Assembly: GCA_030151225.1 (NCBI GenBank)
Contig: JASLEG010000353.1
Coordinates: 1-53,901 of the forward strand
Reading direction: 5' to 3'
Length of the DNA: 53,901 nucleotides
Origin: Burkholderia sp.
GTDB lineage: Bacteria > Pseudomonadota > Gammaproteobacteria > Burkholderiales > Burkholderiaceae
Numbering within the stretch: position 1 is the stretch's first letter; each line of letters opens with the position of its first letter. Made by a program: the position numbers and the translations under genes. The notes under the pieces are model-generated. The model was not told where the DNA came from. It ran no database searches and saw only the letters and a program-made list of their open reading frames with translations. Below, in pieces: positions 17,021 to 25,208 of the stretch.

Positions 17021-17051
17021 AAGGGCGCCCCGGAGCAATCGGGGCGCCCTT
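17021..17051 (+). terminator. terminator of ispH-hpnH
   Basis: A 12-bp stem (17021-17032 with 17040-17051) with loop GAGCAAT starts 28 bp after the hpnH stop. The stem begins in AA and ends in TT with a T-containing tail (GTCGCTTGT), so the T tract is short. The stem strength makes termination likely for the operon. Confidence 0.75.
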
Positions 17052-17124
17052 GTCGCTTGTGGGAGACGCCGGGCCGACGCGGTGCAACGCGGTGCGCGGC
17101 ACGGGCAGCCGACGTGCGGCCCCG

Positions 17125-17508
17125 TCAGCGCACGACCACCCGCGCCGATCTGATTTCGCCGGCACGGGGCTCGCGTGGCCGCCCCGAGGCATCGATCACG
17201 ACGATGCGCAGCACGAGCCGCCCGTCACTCGCGGCCTCCGGCGGAACCGGCACGACATAGGTGCCGGCGGCGCGCCCGGGCTTCACACCGTGCGGCGATA
17301 TCGTGCCGAGCGGCGCGCCCGATCCGGCATGAAGCTCGAGTTGCGCGCCTGCACCCAGCACGCCCACCTCCACCTCGACGAGCATCGCCTCGCCCACCCG
17401 CAGTGGACGCGGCAGGTGCAGGCTCATGCGGCCATCACCGGCAGCAAGCGCGCCGCCCACCACGAGCATCGCCAGCCACCCCGCCAGCCCCGCCGCGAAG
17501 CGGCGCAT
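17125..17508 (-). CDS. small exported protein paired with tyrosinase, 127 aa
   Basis: I do not recognise a family. The N terminus is a clear Sec signal peptide (MRRFAAGLAGWLAMLVVGGALA, cleavage after residue 22 or so). The mature part of about 105 residues alternates short hydrophobic strands and turns (LRVGEAMLVEVEVGVLG, TYVVPVPP, GRLVLRIVVIDASG), suggesting a beta sandwich. Three histidines (LHLP, LELHAG, SPHGV) could bind a metal, but no motif is diagnostic. Its ATG lies one base after the tyrosinase stop, so the two are surely co-translated. By analogy with the small helper proteins of some bacterial tyrosinases it may help copper loading or folding, but that is inference; it has no similarity I can see to MelC1. 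Confidence 0.7.
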   Translation of the reverse strand: MRRFAAGLAGWLAMLVVGGALAAGDGRMSLHLPRPLRVGEAMLVEVEVGVLGAGAQLELHAGSGAPLGTISPHGVKPGRAAGTYVVPVPPEAASDGRLVLRIVVIDASGRPREPRAGEIRSARVVVR

Positions 17509-17509
17509 C

Positions 17510-19150
17510 TCACTGCGCCGGCAGCTTCACCGACAACCCGCGCAGTGGCAGCGGCTTGCCGCCCGCCACGCCCGACGGCACCACGCGAACGTTCAGCGTC
17601 TGAACCGCCCCCGCCGACGAACCGACGAGATTCGAGAAGGCACCGAGCGCCTTCGGCAAGGGCAGCGCAAAGGTCGCGTCGTGCGCCATCTTCATGCCGT
17701 GCATGGTGGGCCCGAAAAACGCGACGGTGCCCGCGTAGTACGGGCTGCTCGCGTCCACACGGCTCACGCCGGCCGGCGCATTGACCAGCACGTCGAACTC
17801 GCGATCGATCGAATCGCCGTCCGGACGCGGCAGCGTGATGCTGGCAATCGGCGCGGCCTGCTGCGCGTCGTCGAGATACGAGCGGATCAGCTCGGTCGGC
17901 ATGGCCACCGAGCCGCCGGTCGCATTGAGCGTTCCGCGCAAGCCGATCGGGCCGTGCGCGACGCGCGGCCCGGACGTGTCGAGCCCGGTACCCGGCTGAT
18001 AGTCGTAATCGAAGCGCGACATGTTCACGTAGTCGCCGGCCGCTCCGGACACGTATTCACCCTTGCCGTTCACGTAGAACAGGAACATGTCGGACGAGAA
18101 CGCACTCCAGTCCGCCCCGGTCGGCAGCGTGGGCAGCCCGTAGGCGAGTTGCTTGCGCGTCCACACGTCCCACAGCCGATCCATGTTGGCGTGATGCAGG
18201 AAGAAGATCGGATCGACCGGCGACAGGAAGTTGGTCATGTTGCCGAACGGCCCCGGCGAAATCGGCCCCACCCCGCCGATGTAGTTGTGCACCTTGTTGT
18301 GCGGCATCCCCTCGAGGATCGAGAAGTGTGTCGAGCCGTCCGGCTGGATCACGTGCGACGTGGTGCGCGAACTCGCGAAGCTGTTGGCGATGTCGGCATC
18401 GTAGAACCTGGTCGGCTGCAGGCCGGACCGGATCACGGCGGGCGACACGTCGTAGGCGGTCTTGTCGTCGAGCTTCGGATTGTCGCGCGACAGGTAGCGC
18501 GCGCCGCAGGTGATCGCATAGGCCATGTTGCCCGAGATGCCGGCGTTGGCCGAGGGGCTGAAGCCCGTCACGTCATTCCAGAGCTTGTCGAACGTGTCGT
18601 ACCCGCGGGCACGCTGCTGGGCACGCTGAAAGCCATTCATCGTGCCCCAGTAGCTCTGCAGCGCGGGCTGGATGAAGCTCGTGAAGCGCGCCAGATTGCC
18701 GGTGTAGGGCTCGTAGGCGGAATCGGTCGGCGTCAGCACGCCGTCGAACATCCCGGCCGGGATTTCGGGCAGCTGCGTCCAGTCCCAATACGGCAGCGCG
18801 AACGAAGGGTCGCCGCTCAGATTGCGAATGGTCTCCTCGAAATAGCCGATGTAGGCGCGATGCCAGACATAGAACCACCAGTTGCCGTGCGGGCAATCCA
18901 TCATGTGGATGAACGCATTGCGAAACCAGTTCTGCGGATGCGTGGCCGGCAGCGCGAGCATCGCCGCGACACCACGCGCATAGCTCTGCAGCATGCGCTG
19001 GCCTTCGGGGCTCGTGACGTTGTAGCGGCGATAACGGGCGGTGGCGGCATTCGCGGTGTCCTCCGCGAACACCCGCTTTCCGCTCAGCGTCAGCATCGAG
19101 GCGCCGACGGCGGCAGCCGTCAGGAAATTGCGACGTGTGATGGTCGACAT
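17510..19150 (-). CDS. Tat-exported tyrosinase / polyphenol oxidase, 546 aa
   Basis: This type-3 copper enzyme oxidises phenols to o-quinones. A twin-arginine signal is present (TRRNFLTAAAVGAS), so it is exported folded. The CuA site is seen as His82, His88 and His97 (HMMDCPHGNWWFYVWHR), and CuB as His284 and His288 (PHNKVHNYIGG) and the later FFLHHANMDRLW (His319/320). After the catalytic domain comes a C-terminal domain of about 200 residues (LRGTLNATGG onward) with a beta-sandwich appearance like the DUF_B1/KFDV region of plant-type polyphenol oxidases. The ATG at 19150 gives the correct Tat leader. A small exported protein follows after one base. Substrate and product (melanin-like pigment, defence, or natural product) are not shown by context. 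Confidence 0.93.
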   Translation of the reverse strand: MSTITRRNFLTAAAVGASMLTLSGKRVFAEDTANAATARYRRYNVTSPEGQRMLQSYARGVAAMLALPATHPQNWFRNAFIHMMDCPHGNWWFYVWHRAYIGYFEETIRNLSGDPSFALPYWDWTQLPEIPAGMFDGVLTPTDSAYEPYTGNLARFTSFIQPALQSYWGTMNGFQRAQQRARGYDTFDKLWNDVTGFSPSANAGISGNMAYAITCGARYLSRDNPKLDDKTAYDVSPAVIRSGLQPTRFYDADIANSFASSRTTSHVIQPDGSTHFSILEGMPHNKVHNYIGGVGPISPGPFGNMTNFLSPVDPIFFLHHANMDRLWDVWTRKQLAYGLPTLPTGADWSAFSSDMFLFYVNGKGEYVSGAAGDYVNMSRFDYDYQPGTGLDTSGPRVAHGPIGLRGTLNATGGSVAMPTELIRSYLDDAQQAAPIASITLPRPDGDSIDREFDVLVNAPAGVSRVDASSPYYAGTVAFFGPTMHGMKMAHDATFALPLPKALGAFSNLVGSSAGAVQTLNVRVVPSGVAGGKPLPLRGLSVKLPAQ

Positions 19151-19634
19151 GCTGGTGGTCTCTCCTGGTTCTTGACGAAATTCGTGACCCGCGACACTGC
19201 GCGGGCACGGCGTGCCCCGCGAAAACGTCAATCGGGAAATGCGAATGCCCAATCCGCGAAACTCGTTTCGACTCGGAGCCGATATGCGCGCATGCAGCTT
19301 TCGGCCGAGCGGTTACTGTTTTTTGTCGCCAGATATTAATGGGCCACGCCGTCTAAATCAACGAGAAACACACATCGAAATGCCGGCAGATCGCCGCCAG
19401 GCAACGCGCCCGACAGAAAATCATTACGTTATCAATTCACCTCGCCGGGATTTTCATATTTTTATGAACAACCACCAATCAGATTTTCTCGATCAACAAC
19501 ACCGATAAAAAACCAACAACTGCCTATCCTTTTTTATTTCGAAATGGAAAATGGCGGACGCGCGGGAAGATCATCGCAAACAGCGCGTTCGATTTTCACG
19601 GCAGGTGCTGCATTGCACCTGCCGCCGCCCCCGC
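19151..19634. other. AT-rich intergenic region upstream of tyrosinase
   Basis: There are 484 bp without a supported gene between the tyrosinase start and the end of the MFS gene (both minus strand). The stretch 19300-19560 is strikingly AT-rich for this genome (runs such as TTTTTATGAAC and GATAAAAAACC). Short open frames here have no ribosome site or coding look. It probably carries the tyrosinase promoter with upstream regulatory DNA, perhaps a silencing region; no perfect repeat was found. Confidence 0.5.
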
Positions 19635-20945
19635 CTACCGCCCCCCCATCACCCGCTCCGCCGCCGCATCCGGCGCCGATCGTCGGCTCAGCACCACCGT
19701 CAGCACCGCCGACAGCGCCAGACTCGCGCCCACCACGTACAGCCCGGCCGCGTAGCCGCCCGTCACGCCCTTGAGCCAGCCGATCGCGAACGGCCCCACG
19801 AAGCCGCCGAGGTTGCCGATCGAGTTGATCATCGCGATCCCGGCCGCGGCGCCCGAGCCCGACAGGAAAAGGCTCGGCATCGCCCACAGCGGCGCCTTGG
19901 CCGCGCTGATGCCGATGTTGACGATCACCAGCGCGGCGATCACGCCCGCGATCGTGCTCGCGCCGCCCGCGAACACGAAGCCCGCGCAGGCCAGCGCGCA
20001 TGGAATCACCACGTGCCAGGTGCGCTCGCCGCTGCGATCCGAATGCCGCGCCCACAGAATCATCGCCACCACCGCGAGCACGCTCGGGATCGCGTTCAGC
20101 AGGCCCGTCTGCAGCGCGCCGAACCCGTATTGGCGAATGATCAGCGGCGCCCACAACCCGAGCGTGTAGAGCCCGGCCGAGGTGCCGAAATAGATCAGCG
20201 CGAGCGCCAGCACGCGCAGGTCGCGCAGCGCGGCGATCGGGCCGATCGTGTGGCCCACCCGCGCATGGCGCGCATCGGCCTCGGCGCGCAGCTTCGCGAT
20301 CAGCCAGGCGCGCTCGTCGTCGGCGAGCCAGCGCGCGTCGGCCGGCTTGTCGGTCAGCGCGCGCAGCACCACGAAGCCGAGGATCACGGCCGGCACGGCC
20401 TCGATCACGTACAGCATCTGCCAGTCGGCCAGCCCGAACACCGACGGCAGCTGCATGATCGCGCCCGACAGCGGCGAGCCGATCGCGGTGGAGATCGGCG
20501 CGGCGGCCATGAACCACGCGGCGGCCACGGCGCGCTGGCGAGTGGGGAACCACTGCGCGAGGTAATAGATGATGCCCGGGAAGAAACCGGCCTCGGCCAC
20601 GCCCAGCAGGAAGCGCACCGAATAGAAGCTGGCCGGCCCGGTGACCAGCGCGGAGGCCGCCGACACGATGCCCCACGAGATCATCACGCGCGCGATCCAG
20701 ATGCGCGCGCCCACCTTGCTGAGGATCAGGTTCGACGGCACCTCGAACAGGAAGTAGCCGATGAAGAACAGCCCGCCGCCGAAGCCGAACGCGGTGGGCG
20801 AGAGGCCCAGCTCGGCATTCATGGTCAGCGCGGCGAAGCCCACGTTGACGCGGTCGAGGAAGCTGACGAAGTACAGCAGCATCACGAACGGAATGATCCG
20901 CCACATGAGCTTGCGCGTGACGCGTTGCTCGAGATCGGTTTGCAT
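19635..20945 (-). CDS. MFS transporter, anion:cation symporter family (tartrate/phthalate type), 436 aa
   Basis: This is a 12-helix inner-membrane importer of organic anions. The N terminus RKLMWRIIPFVMLLYFVSFLDRVNVGFA is the signature start of the ACS family, with FLDRVN in helix 1, and RFLLGVAEAGFFPGIIYYLAQWFP is the usual helix-4 block. Relatives include TtuB (tartrate) and NagB/phthalate transporters. Because tartrate dehydrogenase lies next to it on the same strand (130 bp gap), tartrate or D-malate is the likely substrate. The ATG at 20945 begins MQTDLEQRVTRKL as in relatives; the longer open frames nearby are antisense shadows. Confidence 0.9.
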   Translation of the reverse strand: MQTDLEQRVTRKLMWRIIPFVMLLYFVSFLDRVNVGFAALTMNAELGLSPTAFGFGGGLFFIGYFLFEVPSNLILSKVGARIWIARVMISWGIVSAASALVTGPASFYSVRFLLGVAEAGFFPGIIYYLAQWFPTRQRAVAAAWFMAAAPISTAIGSPLSGAIMQLPSVFGLADWQMLYVIEAVPAVILGFVVLRALTDKPADARWLADDERAWLIAKLRAEADARHARVGHTIGPIAALRDLRVLALALIYFGTSAGLYTLGLWAPLIIRQYGFGALQTGLLNAIPSVLAVVAMILWARHSDRSGERTWHVVIPCALACAGFVFAGGASTIAGVIAALVIVNIGISAAKAPLWAMPSLFLSGSGAAAGIAMINSIGNLGGFVGPFAIGWLKGVTGGYAAGLYVVGASLALSAVLTVVLSRRSAPDAAAERVMGGR

Positions 20946-21075
20946 GCGTGTCTCCTGCGGCCACGCGGCGCGCTCGCGCCACGGGCCGGCTAGTCGTGCT
21001 CGACGGGCTCTGCGGCCCGGTTCGACGGCACGCCGCGGCGGCGGTGGCCGCGCGCGGCGCGAACGATCCTGCGGA

Positions 21076-22161
21076 TCAGGCCGCGACGGCCGCGCGCTGC
21101 GAGACGAGCGCGCACACGGCGGCCGTCACCTGCTCGGTGGTGGCGCGCCCGCCGAGGTCACCGGTATGCAGCGCGTGGTTCGCGGTCACGGCCTCCACGG
21201 CCTGCATCACGCGTGCGGCGGCGTCGCGCTCGCCCAGATGCTCGAGCAGCATCACCACCGACCAGAAGGTGCCGATCGGGTTGGCCACGCCCTTGCCCAT
21301 GATGTCGAACGCGGAGCCGTGGATCGGCTCGAACATCGACGGATAGCGGCGCTCGGGATCGATGTTGCCGGTCGGCGCGATGCCGAGGCTGCCGGCCAGC
21401 GCGGCGGCCAGATCGCTGAGGATGTCGGCGTGCAGGTTGGTGGCGACGATCGTGTCGAGCGAGGCGGGGCGATTGATCATGCGCGCCGTGGAGGCGTCGA
21501 CCAGTTCCTTGTCCCACTTCACGTCCGGGAATTCCTTCGCGACCTGATGCGCGATCTCGTCCCACATCACCATCGCGTGGCGCTGCGCGTTGCTCTTGGT
21601 GATCACCGTCAGCAGCTTGCGCGGGCGCGACTGCGCGAGGCGGAACGCGAAGCGCATGATCCGCTCGACGCCGGCGCGCGTCATCATCGACACGTCGGTG
21701 GCGGCCTCGATCGGATGGCCCTGGTGCACCCGCCCGCCCACGCCCGCGTATTCGCCTTCCGAGTTCTCGCGCACGATCACCCAGTCCAGATCGCCGGGGC
21801 CGCAGCGCTTGAGCGGTGCGTCGATGCCGGGCAGGATTCGCGTGGGGCGCACGTTCGCATACTGGTCGAAGCCCTGGCAGATCTTCAGGCGCAGGCCCCA
21901 CAGCGTGACGTGATCGGGCACGTCGGGGTCGCCAGCCGAGCCGAACAGGATCGCGTCCTTGTCGCGCAGCGCGTCGAGGCCGTCGGCCGGCATCATCACG
22001 CCGTGCTGGCGGTAGTAGTCGGCGCCCCAGTCGAAATCCTCGAAATCGAACGCGAAGCCGGTGCCCGAGGCGGCCAGCGCCTCCAGCACGCGGCGGCCCG
22101 CGGGGATCACTTCCTTGCCGATGCCGTCGCCGGGAATGGTGGCGATGCGATAGGTCTTCAT
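21076..22161 (-). CDS. ttuC: tartrate dehydrogenase/decarboxylase or D-malate dehydrogenase, 361 aa
   Basis: This NAD-dependent beta-decarboxylating dehydrogenase belongs to the isopropylmalate dehydrogenase family. Features include the N-terminal IPGDGIGKEVIPAG, the substrate arginines in the region around LRLKICQGFDQYANVRP, VIVRENSEGEYAG, the catalytic TKSNAQRH lysine, the metal aspartates in NLHADILSDLAAAL and the nucleotide site EPIHGSAFDI. LWGLRLKICQGFDQYANVRP is the form seen in tartrate/D-malate enzymes (TtuC/DmlA) rather than LeuB. It is flanked by an organic-acid MFS transporter downstream and a divergent LysR regulator, as in tartrate/malate loci. The ATG at 22161 is the clear start. 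Whether tartrate or D-malate is preferred cannot be read from the sequence. Confidence 0.93.
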   Translation of the reverse strand: MKTYRIATIPGDGIGKEVIPAGRRVLEALAASGTGFAFDFEDFDWGADYYRQHGVMMPADGLDALRDKDAILFGSAGDPDVPDHVTLWGLRLKICQGFDQYANVRPTRILPGIDAPLKRCGPGDLDWVIVRENSEGEYAGVGGRVHQGHPIEAATDVSMMTRAGVERIMRFAFRLAQSRPRKLLTVITKSNAQRHAMVMWDEIAHQVAKEFPDVKWDKELVDASTARMINRPASLDTIVATNLHADILSDLAAALAGSLGIAPTGNIDPERRYPSMFEPIHGSAFDIMGKGVANPIGTFWSVVMLLEHLGERDAAARVMQAVEAVTANHALHTGDLGGRATTEQVTAAVCALVSQRAAVAA

Positions 22162-22264
22162 GCGGATGTCTCCATGTGGCTGTCTGTCGGTGTGGTGACG
22201 GTAACGCGGCAGTCGGGGCAAAAACCGGTGCTAGACTCAAAGCATCTTTAACTTCCATTCACAA

Positions 22265-23206
22265 GTGAGCGCCGTGTCCGATGCCGTGCAGCCCGCCGAT
22301 CTGGCGTTCTTCTCCACGCTCGCCGCCGCGGGCAGCCTCAGCGCCGCCGCGCGCGAGCTCGGCCTCACGCCGGCGGCGGTGAGCAAGCGGCTCGCGCAGA
22401 TGGAACAGCGCGCGGGCGTGGCGCTCGTCAATCGCACCACGCGCCGCATGGCGCTGACGCCGGAAGGCGACGTGTATCTGGAGCGCGCGCGGCGCATCCT
22501 CGACGAGATCCAGCAGCTCGGCGAGCTGCTGTCGAGCGCGGTGGACCGGCCGCGCGGCCTGCTGCGCGTGAACGCCACGCTCGGCTTCGGGCGCAGCGCG
22601 GTGGGGCCGGCGATCTCGCGCTACGCGCGCCGCTATCCGGAGGTGGACGTGCAGCTGCAGCTGTCGGTCACGCCGCCGCCGCTGACCGACGACAGCTTCG
22701 ACGTGTGCATCCGCTTCGGCGAGCCGCCCGACACGCGCGTGGTGGCGCGCCGGCTCGCGCCGAACCGGCGGCTGCTGTGCGCGTCGCCGGCCTACCTGGC
22801 CGAGCACGGCATGCCGCGCAAGCCGGCCGACCTCGCGCGCCACAACTGCATCGGCATCCGCCAGGGCGACGAGGCCTACGGCGTGTGGCGGCTCACGCAC
22901 GGGCGCGGCGCGGCGCGCGCCACGGAGGCCGTGCGGATCGGCGGCAGCCTCACCACCAACGACGGCGAGATCGCCGTGAAATGGGCGCTCGACGGCCACG
23001 GCATCCTGATGCGCGCCGAATGGGACGTGCGCCACTACCTGGCCGACGGCCGGCTCGTGCCGGTGCTGCCCGGCTGCGAGACACCCGCGGCCGACATCTA
23101 TGCCGTGTATCCGCACCGCCTGCAGATGTCGGCGCGGGTGCGCACCTTCGTCGACTTCATCGCAGAGGAATTCGCGCGATCGCAGGCGGCCGGGGGCGCG
23201 TCGTAA
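22265..23206 (+). CDS. LysR-family transcriptional regulator of the tartrate/malate unit
   Basis: Residues about 10-70 are the LysR winged helix-turn-helix (LAFFSTLAAAGSLSAAARELGLTPAAVSKRLAQMEQRAGVALVNRTTR), and residues 95-300 form the periplasmic-binding-protein-like effector domain. The protein is divergent from the tartrate dehydrogenase gene across 103 bp, the usual LysR layout, so it probably controls both that gene and itself in response to tartrate, malate or a related acid. The start is a GTG; 22265 gives 313 residues, but the GTG at 22274 (with AAGTGAG as its ribosome site) gives 310 and is at least as likely. DmlR/TtuA-like assignment is from context only. Confidence 0.9.
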   Translation: MSAVSDAVQPADLAFFSTLAAAGSLSAAARELGLTPAAVSKRLAQMEQRAGVALVNRTTRRMALTPEGDVYLERARRILDEIQQLGELLSSAVDRPRGLLRVNATLGFGRSAVGPAISRYARRYPEVDVQLQLSVTPPPLTDDSFDVCIRFGEPPDTRVVARRLAPNRRLLCASPAYLAEHGMPRKPADLARHNCIGIRQGDEAYGVWRLTHGRGAARATEAVRIGGSLTTNDGEIAVKWALDGHGILMRAEWDVRHYLADGRLVPVLPGCETPAADIYAVYPHRLQMSARVRTFVDFIAEEFARSQAAGGAS

Positions 23207-23357
23207 TGCGCGGTAACCTGTCGGCCACGACGCCACGGGCGGATCCGGCCCGTCCGCGCGCACGCTGCATTGCCGCGCCGCCGCGCGCGATGCTATCGTC
23301 GCCCGGTGCGGCGACGGAGACCGCCGCGCACGCACCTTCGCACCACTCCGGACACCG

Positions 23358-23927
23358 ATGACACCCAGCCCCCCCGCCGCCCAGCGGCCGACCACGCTCG
23401 GCCTGTTCCTGATCTTTTCCCGCATCGGCCTGACGAGCTTCGGCGGCGGCCTGAGCGGCTGGTTCCTGCGCGAATTCGTGCAGACGCGCGGCTGGCTGAC
23501 CGAGGAGGAATTCCTCGACGGGCTCTCGCTGTCGCAGGCGCTGCCCGGCGTCAACATCAAGAATCTCTCGATCTGGGTGGGCTACCGGCTGTGCGGCTGG
23601 CCCGGCGCGGCGGCCGGCTTCTGCGGCATCATCTTTCCGCCCGCGGTGGTGATCGTGCTGCTCGGGCTGCTGTTCGCCGAGATCACGCGCTTTCCGATCG
23701 CGCACGTCGCGCTGGCCGGCGCGGCGGCGGCCGCGATCGGGCTGTCGCTGTCGATGGCGATCACGGCCGCGTACCGGCTGCCGCGCCGCGTGGTGCCGTA
23801 CGCGGTGTTCGCGGCCACCTTCGTGGCGGAGGTCGTGTTCAAGGTGCCGGTGCTGTGGACCGTGCTGAGCGCCGGCGTGCTCAACGTCGGCTACGAATAC
23901 TGGTTGCTCAAGCGCCGCCCCGCCTGA
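23358..23927 (+). CDS. chromate transporter, first half (CHR domain), 189 aa
   Basis: This short-chain CHR protein carries one half of a chromate efflux pump. It has the conserved FSRIGLTSFGGGLSGW start, LSLSQALPGVNIKNLSIWVGYR (the family's conserved PG-N block) and a run of about five hydrophobic segments. Short-chain CHR proteins work as pairs, and the second half follows 9 bp downstream. The ATG at 23358 lacks a strong ribosome site. Chromate export is the family activity, but other anions such as sulfate-like oxyanions have been suggested. Confidence 0.9.
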   Translation: MTPSPPAAQRPTTLGLFLIFSRIGLTSFGGGLSGWFLREFVQTRGWLTEEEFLDGLSLSQALPGVNIKNLSIWVGYRLCGWPGAAAGFCGIIFPPAVVIVLLGLLFAEITRFPIAHVALAGAAAAAIGLSLSMAITAAYRLPRRVVPYAVFAATFVAEVVFKVPVLWTVLSAGVLNVGYEYWLLKRRPA

Positions 23928-23936
23928 GGACGCCCC

Positions 23937-24473
23937 ATGTCACGCACCCTCGTCGCCCTTGCCGCGCTGTTCGCGCCGCTGTCGGTCGCCACCGTCGGCG
24001 GCGGGCAGACCATCATCGCCGACATGCAGCGGCAGGTGGTGGACGTCCATCACTGGATGACGCACGCGCAATTCGTCAACGATTTCGCCGTGGCGCGGCT
24101 CGCGCCGGGCCCCGGCTCGCTGATCGCCACGCTGATCGGCTTCCAGGTGGGCGGCCTCGCCGGCGCGCTGGTGGCCACGCTCGCGCTGTTCGGCCCGACC
24201 GCCTTCGTGATGATCGCGGTCACCCATCTCACGGCGCGACATCGCGGCGCCGCGTGGCAGCTCGCGCTGCAGTCGGGCCTGCGCCCGGTGGCGGCCGGGC
24301 TGATCCTCGCGGCGGTCTTCACGCTCGTGCAGGGGCTGGACGGCGGCTGGATCGCGATCGCCACCGCGCTGGTGTCCACGGCGCTCGTGATGCGCACGCG
24401 CATCAACGCGCTGGTGCTGATCGCGGGCGGCGCGGCGCTGTTCGCGATGCTGCATCTGGCCGGGGTGCTGTGA
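23937..24473 (+). CDS. chromate transporter, second half (CHR domain), 178 aa
   Basis: This is the second short-chain CHR partner, starting MSRTLVALAALFAPLSVATVGGGQTIIADMQR. GGGQ and the later RLAPGPGSLIATLIGFQVGG are the conserved CHR loops. The ATG at 23937 has GAGGA at 23926-23930 overlapping the stop region of the first half, a tight two-gene unit. It has no motif absent from the family. A terminator lies about 170 bp further on. Confidence 0.9.
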   Translation: MSRTLVALAALFAPLSVATVGGGQTIIADMQRQVVDVHHWMTHAQFVNDFAVARLAPGPGSLIATLIGFQVGGLAGALVATLALFGPTAFVMIAVTHLTARHRGAAWQLALQSGLRPVAAGLILAAVFTLVQGLDGGWIAIATALVSTALVMRTRINALVLIAGGAALFAMLHLAGVL

Positions 24474-24879
24474 TCCGGCTGCGGTGAAGCGGCGCGTGGC
24501 GTGCGCGATACGCCCGCCACGACATGCGACATTCGTTCCGCCAGAAATAAGACTTCGCAGATATCCACGCACCGGGCAATCGGCCAGAATGGATTCGTTG
24601 GGCGCTCCCTGTGGCACCCAACCTGCAGAGTTGAGACGATTCGGCCGCTCCTGGTGAGCGGTCTTTTTTTGTCCCGCCGCCCCGCCCCCGCTGCTTCACA
24701 TTCCTCGACACTGGTGCGCGGCGTCACGTTACATTGACGTAACGTTTCGTGCCACATCAGCCCCCTCACGCCACCCCGCATCGCCGCCGATCCTTGATTC
24801 ACAAGGCTTTTCGCCGCTGGCAAGCTTATTGCTGAACAACCTGCAACCCATACCAGACCACACGCTAGTGGAGCTCCAA
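24474..24879. other. intergenic region with an orphan terminator; possible small RNA
   Basis: There are 406 bp without a supported protein gene. A hairpin with a T run lies at 24643-24670 (listed separately). Just upstream, 24599-24622 can form a smaller stem-loop (TTGGG with CCCAA). The far distance from the chromate genes (about 170 bp) and the second hairpin suggest that the terminator could belong to a separate short RNA on the plus strand. The right part, 24720-24879, should contain the promoter and leader of the 94-residue gene. Confidence 0.4.
24643..24670 (+). terminator. intrinsic terminator
   Basis: The stem CCGCTC (24645-24650) pairs with GAGCGG (24656-24661), extended by G-T and G-C pairs, over loop CTGGT, followed by seven T at 24664-24670. 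It terminates plus-strand transcription, either the chromate transporter operon or an unannotated small RNA. Confidence 0.85.
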
Positions 24880-25164
24880 ATGGATATCGCAGGCGTCGCC
24901 CACCCGCTGCTGAACAACAATGATCACGAAGTGATCGATGGTGAAAAGCTGATCCGCGAGCTGCGCGACGCGTCGCGCGTGCGCGTCAGCGACGAGGTCG
25001 GCATCGAGGCACCGCCGCTGACGCTGTACGGCGCCTATCGTCAGGGCGTGGCCGACTATTTCGCGCATCGCCCGAACCCGTATCGCAACGGCAGCCGCCT
25101 GTCGGCCGTGTGGCAGGAAGGTCGCCTCGAAGCGGCCTCGCGCAGCACCCGCCAGGCCCACTGA
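24880..25164 (+). CDS. small hypothetical protein, 94 aa
   Basis: I do not recognise this family. It is a soluble protein beginning MDIAGVAHPLLNNNDHEVIDGEKLIRELRD, with an acidic middle (DEVGIEAPPLTLYGAY) and a basic end (HRPNPYRNGSRLSAVW, then ASRSTRQAH). The ATG at 24880 has GAG about ten bases upstream; a TTG at 24829 would add 17 residues and seems less likely. It has no signal peptide, membrane helix or cysteine. It stands alone between the terminator and the convergent PilZ gene. The non-random composition and codon use argue for a real gene. Confidence 0.65.
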   Translation: MDIAGVAHPLLNNNDHEVIDGEKLIRELRDASRVRVSDEVGIEAPPLTLYGAYRQGVADYFAHRPNPYRNGSRLSAVWQEGRLEAASRSTRQAH

Positions 25165-25208
25165 ATGGCGCCGCTCGCGGCGCGCCGACGGCGGCGCGGC
25201 CGCCTCGC

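Noticed and set aside
14489..17038. 849-codon open frame on the minus strand antisense to ispH and hpnH
   Set aside because: It covers two certain genes on the other strand and its translation is His/Arg/Ala-rich with no domain. Only its last 35 codons, beyond ispH, were kept as a possible short ORF.
19212..19508. 98-codon open frame in the tyrosinase upstream region
   Set aside because: No ribosome site, composition changes midway into the AT-rich patch, and no family resemblance.
23358..24473. Broken long chromate transporter split by a frameshift
   Set aside because: Two short-chain CHR genes with separate starts and a ribosome site for the second are a known natural arrangement, so no frameshift is needed.
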